Positions 58,941 through 64,000 of a stretch of 64,000 bases of DNA are shown one piece after another. The notes under the pieces were generated by a model. It ran no database searches. It had not been told where the DNA came from and saw nothing but the letters and a program-made list of their open reading frames with translations. Source of the DNA: CAVTUU01 sp045804965 (lineage in GTDB: Bacteria; Chloroflexota; Chloroflexia; Thermomicrobiales; UBA6265). The translations under genes and the position numbers were made by a program. The stretch's first letter is position 1; each line of letters begins with the position of its first letter. The stretch is from positions 48,263-112,262 of the forward strand of contig JBJMMD010000017.1 of the NCBI GenBank assembly GCA_045804965.1. The letters are read 5' to 3'.

Positions 58941-60047
58941 ATGGACCCGCAGGCAGACTCTTTATCTCCCCATGGCTCCCGTACGGCGTTTCGTGCCGGC
59001 GGACCGCGTCGGTGGCTGATCCCGATGCTCTTTTTGGCGTTGATCACTCCAATCGGCCTCGTCGCCGCACGCCAGCTCGCGCCCGACGCCGCATCGCCCG
59101 CGACCCGTCACGCTCAGGTCATCACGCAGGGCATCGCCCAGCTCAACGGTCAGAACGTTGTCTGGAGATTGGTTGAGCGCTCCGCCGACACTCGCGAACG
59201 GGCGAAATTTGGCGAGCGCGGGCTCGGTTTCGTCCTCGCCAGCGAAGAACCAGTGCTGCTGACGAACGCGACCGACGCCGGACTCGTGGAAGTCGCGCGG
59301 GTGGCGCCGGGCGAGGCGTTTCTGGTTACCGCCGGCATCCGTCAGATGCGGGCGAGCATGACTGATCACTCGGTCAAGTACCTCTCGCTCGAGCTTGTGA
59401 CGGCCGCTGATGCGAACCAGATTGGCGGCGGCAAACTGCTGTTCAAGTCCGCACCGTTCACGGCTCCGACCGGAGACCGCGATCTTGATCTCGTGCGTGA
59501 TATGCTCACGCAAGCGGAAGAAACGATCATCCCCGATTCGGGCCACGCGACCGTCATTCTCGCCTCGGAAGGCGCAATCGACATCGTGCCGTCCGGCGGC
59601 CGGATGCGCACGCTGCAGGCTGGCGAGGCGGGGATCTTCGAAGGCGAGCTGCGGGTCCGCCCCGCCGCAGCCTCGGCAAACGCCGACAAGCCGCTGTTGG
59701 CCGTGATGACCGAGAAACTGAACCAGGATTCGGCGGCGCCGCGCGCTGCCTTTGTCGCCGGGGTGATCGGGGTGGAGATACCGCCGCTCGTCACCGAAAC
59801 GCCGACGCGGGCGTCGATTCCGCCGGTGCCGACTGAAATCCCGGTCGTGCAAGCCCCGACCGACACGCCGTTGCTGCCGACCGAGACGACCGCGCCAACC
59901 GAAACCGCGACTGAAACGGCCACGACGGCGCCGACTGACACCCCGACCCCGACCGTCACACCGACGCTGGCGCCAATCGGTGTGATCCCGCGCCTCCCCA
60001 TGGCCATCATCTTTGCGTCAACGCCGACGCCGGTGGTGATTGCGTAG
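58941..60047 (+). CDS. Membrane-anchored exported protein with a cupin-like domain and a Thr/Pro-rich tail
   Basis: A 368-residue protein with AGGAGTAAG upstream of the ATG. Residues 22-44 form a membrane anchor (RRWLIPMLFLALITPIGLVAA). Residues 60-290 are beta-rich and hold two similar halves (GLGFVLASEEPVLLTNATDAGLVEVARVAPGEAFLVTAG and TVILASEGAIDIVPSGGRMRTLQAGEAGIFEGE), resembling a bicupin, but no metal-binding residues are obvious. Residues 300-360 are a PT-rich linker (TETATETATTAPTDTPTPTVTP), ending in a hydrophobic stretch that could be a second anchor. Likely extracytoplasmic; function unknown. Confidence 0.6.
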   Translation: MDPQADSLSPHGSRTAFRAGGPRRWLIPMLFLALITPIGLVAARQLAPDAASPATRHAQVITQGIAQLNGQNVVWRLVERSADTRERAKFGERGLGFVLASEEPVLLTNATDAGLVEVARVAPGEAFLVTAGIRQMRASMTDHSVKYLSLELVTAADANQIGGGKLLFKSAPFTAPTGDRDLDLVRDMLTQAEETIIPDSGHATVILASEGAIDIVPSGGRMRTLQAGEAGIFEGELRVRPAAASANADKPLLAVMTEKLNQDSAAPRAAFVAGVIGVEIPPLVTETPTRASIPPVPTEIPVVQAPTDTPLLPTETTAPTETATETATTAPTDTPTPTVTPTLAPIGVIPRLPMAIIFASTPTPVVIA

Positions 60048-60254
60048 AGGGAGGTCCCTCAACCCCTGACCCCATCTCTCGCACAGGGGAGATGGAGAAC
60101 ATTCACAGCGGTTCGAACAAGACGAAGCTAGCGTTTGGCGAGGCCGTATGAACCATCCCTCTTCCGCGCGCGGGTAGCACACCCAAAGGGTAGCCGGTGC
60201 GGTGGACTTGAGGGCCGGGTTTAGGAAATCCTCTCTGGTGAAGCGCCTGCGCCG

Positions 60255-60848
60255 CTAGGCCCGTCCGTGCCGGCGCATGCGGCGGAGTTTGCGGCGCTCG
60301 CCTTGCCGTGATTTCAGCTGATCTCGGAGATCCTGACGGCTTTGGACCAAGAACGCGCCCTGGGTGAACGTTGCCGTGTTGTGACCTGTGGCATCGGTCA
60401 GGGTGACCTTCAACTCGAGTCCGGCATTCGTTTCGCTGAGTAAGCGAGTTGCGAAGTGGTTCGCGTCACCATAGTCGTTCGTCGCCGTCAACGTCTTGTC
60501 CGCGCCCGGGTCGAGCGTGAACGCCTCGCTGACCACCGGGGTGTTCGTCATCGTGCGGTGATCCATGATCACGGTCCGGACGAAGAGCTTTTGCGCGGTC
60601 GAGCCCGCGTTCTTGACGATTAAGGTGTACGTGTCGCCCTTATGGGTCGCGGGCGAGGTCGCAGACCAAAAATAGGTGAACGCTTTGAGATCTGGCCTCC
60701 TCGGGCGCTCGCCGGTTCCCGCTTCCGGGGTCGCCTGTTTGGCGACAACGCCGGCAAATCCGAGCGTTCTGGCGGCGACGGCCGCGGTGCCGCCGAGCGC
60801 GAACGAGCGGCGATTGATTCTTGCCCCGAAGAATGTGTCGGACTTCAT
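60255..60848 (-). CDS. Tat-exported hypothetical protein
   Basis: A 197-residue protein from the ATG at 60846-60848 (AAGGGG upstream). The N-terminus is a twin-arginine signal (NRRSFALGGTAAVAARTLGF). The mature part is a single beta-sandwich domain (TYFWSATSPATHKGDTYTLIVKNAGSTAQKLFVRTVIMDHRT; DPGADKTLTATNDYGDANHFATRLLSE). This resembles the exported adhesion-type Ig-like domains of other Chloroflexi. The C-terminus is a basic tail (RRKLRRMRRHGRA). Family unknown. It is the neighbour of fumC on the same strand but the gap of 117 bases does not show an operon. Confidence 0.6.
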   Translation of the reverse strand: MKSDTFFGARINRRSFALGGTAAVAARTLGFAGVVAKQATPEAGTGERPRRPDLKAFTYFWSATSPATHKGDTYTLIVKNAGSTAQKLFVRTVIMDHRTMTNTPVVSEAFTLDPGADKTLTATNDYGDANHFATRLLSETNAGLELKVTLTDATGHNTATFTQGAFLVQSRQDLRDQLKSRQGERRKLRRMRRHGRA

Positions 60849-60965
60849 GCTGCTTCCCCTTCGAGCGTTCCGATCACGAATGAACAGACGCATCCGTTCT
60901 CAGGTACGCTAGGCCCGATCGCGCGGATTCAGCCGCGGCGACGAGCTGGTCCAGCCAGACCCCGG

Positions 60966-62384
<1,419 letters not shown>

Positions 62385-62872
62385 TGCCAACTCCTCGCAA
62401 CCACGATCTCAAAGGAATTTTACTTGCTGCCGAAGTTGCTGCTGCAAACAGCGTAGCGGGAGTGAAGATTGACATTTTGGCATGTGTCGCACATGTTTTA
62501 TCGGCAACGACGATGTATACAGCTACTTCAGCACCGCCGCTATTGTTCATCACGTGCTCCCGAACATGACCATGAGGAGCGTGTTGTCGTGTTCTACAAG
62601 AAGAACGAATATGCTAAAACAAATCGGCTGAATCCCTTTGCTCGGTTGCCTACTTTCAGGAAAATCCTATATTTTTTTAGGCACAGCTTGACGAGGCATA
62701 ATCTATCCAGTAGCATATTAAACGCAAATTAGCCCACGAACTGTGTCAATTTAGAGGTTTCATCAGCCTTCGAGCTATATCTACCTTTGCGATTCATTTC
62801 GCGTCGTTTTCCCGTGTGCGTCTTCAGGGTGTGCCTGCCCGTCCACGCCGCGGCTAGGAGAGGGGTGGGGAC
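62385..62872. other. 488-base AT-rich gap upstream of fumC and the twin-cysteine gene
   Basis: This is the least GC-rich stretch in the window (AAATCCTATATTTTTTTAGG near 62660-62680). No gene was found; minus-strand frames at 62729-63073 are antisense to the gene at 62873. A candidate promoter is listed separately. Confidence 0.5.
62688..62716 (+). promoter_or_regulatory. Candidate promoter in the AT-rich gap
   Basis: TTGACG at 62688-62693 is followed by a 17-base spacer and TAGCAT at 62711-62716. A T-run lies just upstream, as in an UP element. The -10 box is weak. It would drive the gene at 62873 with a 150-base leader. Confidence 0.35.
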
Positions 62873-63532
62873 GTGGAACAACCGACATGTGCAAGTTGCT
62901 TCTTTTTTCGGGAAGGGGATACTCCCTTCGCCGGCCGCTGTCTGCACCCTGCTCAACAACTTCCGATAGGTCCGCAGCCGCTCGTCCGCGCTCGCGAGCT
63001 CCGCTGTCGAGATTCGTGGGATCATCATAACTGGCTCCCGAAGCACTTCGAACCAGTCGATCGGGTGATCCATGTCAGGATTGCGAGCGCCTCACCGCCC
63101 CCTTTTTCTCCGGCGACTCACCACTCGGCGACGATTCGTACTCAACGCGCCGCAGCTGAAACGCAAATTCCCCTTGAAATCATCATCGATGATTCCGCGC
63201 TCGCCGCCATCGACCACGCGCGACCGTTTCGGATCGCGGACGATATCGCCCTCTCGCTCATGGGGCAAGCGCCATTACCGCCGCAGCAAGTACGCCAGTG
63301 CGGTAACTGCCGCTGTTTCGTCGCATCCCCCAATGGCACCACTGGCCTGTGCACGAATCTGCTTGTCTCGACTACGTTTCGTCATGTCGCCGCACGCGAT
63401 TTGGCATGCCAGTCGCTCCTTGGATGCTGGTGGCAGCCCTTGGAGCCAGCTCCCCTCACCCTAGCTGACATCGTCCATCCTGCCGATCAGGCACCCAGGC
63501 GCGATCGTAACTATCCGCTCACAGATTCCTAA
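62873..63532 (+). CDS. Hypothetical protein with two similar cysteine clusters
   Basis: A 219-residue protein starting with GTG after GAGAGGGG. Two clusters share spacing: Cys6-x2-Cys9-x13-Cys23-x21-Cys45 and Cys143-x2-Cys146-x13-Cys160-x18-Cys179 (plus Cys148 and Cys185). Each begins with a CxxC and an aromatic-rich strand (CASCFFFREGDTPFAGRC; CGNCRCFVASPNGTTGLC). The arrangement resembles small zinc-ribbon or iron-sulfur domains duplicated in one protein. The middle (residues 50-135) is a linker with a helix. No known family is recognised. There is no signal peptide. It stands on the opposite strand from fumC across the AT-rich gap. Confidence 0.55.
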   Translation: MEQPTCASCFFFREGDTPFAGRCLHPAQQLPIGPQPLVRARELRCRDSWDHHNWLPKHFEPVDRVIHVRIASASPPPFSPATHHSATIRTQRAAAETQIPLEIIIDDSALAAIDHARPFRIADDIALSLMGQAPLPPQQVRQCGNCRCFVASPNGTTGLCTNLLVSTTFRHVAARDLACQSLLGCWWQPLEPAPLTLADIVHPADQAPRRDRNYPLTDS

Positions 63533-63839
63533 AACCAACCCGACGGCGCGTGATAGTTGTCGTTTCGGGGTGAGGGGAGCAATTGTCAAGCTGTGGGAAC
63601 CCATCCCCTGCCCCGGACTGGCCGTGACCCAGTCCTAGGCGGCATTGCTGCGACGCCGGACTCAAAGTGACCCAGCGGGTACCCTGCTCAGACGACGAAG
63701 CCCGTGCCCGGGATTGGCGATCGTTTCACGAGACGACACTCGGCTGCATGTTTGAGCTATGGAACGGCTGGTCGGTCGTAGCCTGATCCTTTGGCCCGGG
63801 GCAGATCTTGGCCGCCGCCCAAGAAGGGAACGGCTCGCC
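63533..63839. other. 307-base gap before the aroF-like gene
   Basis: No gene was found. Repeat pieces (CGGGTACCCTGCTCAGACGACGAAGCCCGTGCCCGGG, in the reverse sense of the copies at 31079 and 48533) occur at 63670-63712. A short GGGGCAGATC unit follows. Confidence 0.4.
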
Positions 63840-64000
63840 CTAGGCAAGCACCGCTTCGTCGGCGACCGGCAGCGATCGTCCGACGGCGTCGGCGACCGCC
63901 TTGATCTTCGGCATCAGTTCCGCAAACTCCGAGAAGTTCAGCGATTGGGCGCCGTCGCTCAGGGCATGGTCCGGGCTGGGATGGACTTCGATCATCAGCC
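63840..64000 (-). CDS. 3' end of a DAHP synthase (type Ib-like) gene, truncated by the window edge
   Basis: Reading from 64000 to the TAG at 63840-63842, the product ends LMIEVHPSPDHALSDGAQSL then NFSEFAELMPKIKAVADAVGR. The IEVHP..ALSDGAQSL segment is the conserved C-terminal stretch of 3-deoxy-7-phosphoheptulonate synthases of the AroF/AroA type Ib group, which make the first compound of the shikimate pathway from phosphoenolpyruvate and erythrose 4-phosphate. KDO-8-phosphate synthase is related but ends differently. About 53 codons are visible; the start lies outside the window. Confidence 0.8.
   Translation of the reverse strand, partial: LMIEVHPSPDHALSDGAQSLNFSEFAELMPKIKAVADAVGRSLPVADEAVLA

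Noticed and set aside
62729..63073. Minus-strand frame of 114 codons near fumC
   Set aside because: It is antisense to the twin-cysteine gene, which has a better ribosome binding site and patterned cysteines.

Overview
The window is GC-rich (roughly 60-63% by eye) bacterial chromosome with short intergenic gaps, GGAGG-type ribosome binding sites, some GTG and TTG starts and many small hairpin repeats between genes. Several traits fit the Chloroflexota, most likely a Thermomicrobia-like lineage: low-complexity AT/PA linkers in secreted proteins, a cyclic-di-AMP receptor gene, the order alaS - membrane protein - ruvX - darA, MFS exporters with a C-terminal winged helix, and Tat-exported surface proteins. 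This placement is inference; no rRNA or other taxonomic marker was read. No tRNA, rRNA, CRISPR array, complete insertion sequence or prophage was found.

Layout. 1-3.9 kb: the 3' end of an AfsR-like TPR regulator, a secreted protein, and a gingipain/caspase-fold (clan CD) peptidase homologue followed by a small acidic protein. 3.6-12.2 kb: mixed metabolic and membrane genes (YciI, aldose 1-epimerase, two alpha/beta hydrolases, YdeI-like protein, LysE exporter with divergent AraC regulator, YjdF/DUF2238-like protein), plus the 3' remnant of an MFS exporter with a winged helix. 12.2-16.8 kb: a gene interrupted by an in-frame TGA, a large cysteine-rich Tat-exported protein, a 1.1-kb stretch with no recognisable gene, small membrane proteins and a C-terminal arylsulfatase remnant. 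17-21.6 kb: a compact minus-strand cluster (peroxiredoxin, DsbA-like thioredoxin, baeRF/Vms1-like release factor, site-2 protease with CBS domains) facing a YceI gene, which looks like an envelope and oxidative stress module. 21.9-27.4 kb: a secreted sugar dehydrogenase fused to a cupredoxin, a thioesterase overlapping a PhoB-type response regulator, and a divergent PAS-GAF-PAS histidine kinase.

27.9-33.6 kb: two adjacent unknown genes, a rhodanese-MoeB fusion and a DHA2 exporter. 33.6-39.1 kb: two tandem CopC-CopD fusions, the first also carrying a cytochrome c and a FixH/YtkA-like tail. 39.1-41.8 kb: an accessory island that resembles the end of a polymorphic-toxin locus. A toxin-like C-terminal fragment without its delivery part overlaps a putative immunity gene by ATGA and is followed by further unknown genes; one of these is a paralogue of a gene at 28.6 kb. 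41.9-48.4 kb: housekeeping run alaS, a baseplate-J-like membrane protein, ruvX, darA and a site-2-protease relative with a broken HExxH motif. 48.7-57.8 kb: an M20 peptidase, three tandem secreted CAP-discoidin proteins, then dxs, rsmG and a DUF402 gene. 58-64 kb: a zinc-ribbon/J-domain protein, two exported proteins, fumC, a protein with two cysteine clusters and the 3' end of a DAHP synthase gene.

The accessory islands (1.2-3.5, 12.2-16.8, 27.9-29.2 and 39-41.8 kb) hold most of the unexplained content. The best leads are the toxin/immunity-like island and its distant paralogue, the caspase-fold gene pair, and the stress cluster around the baeRF protein.
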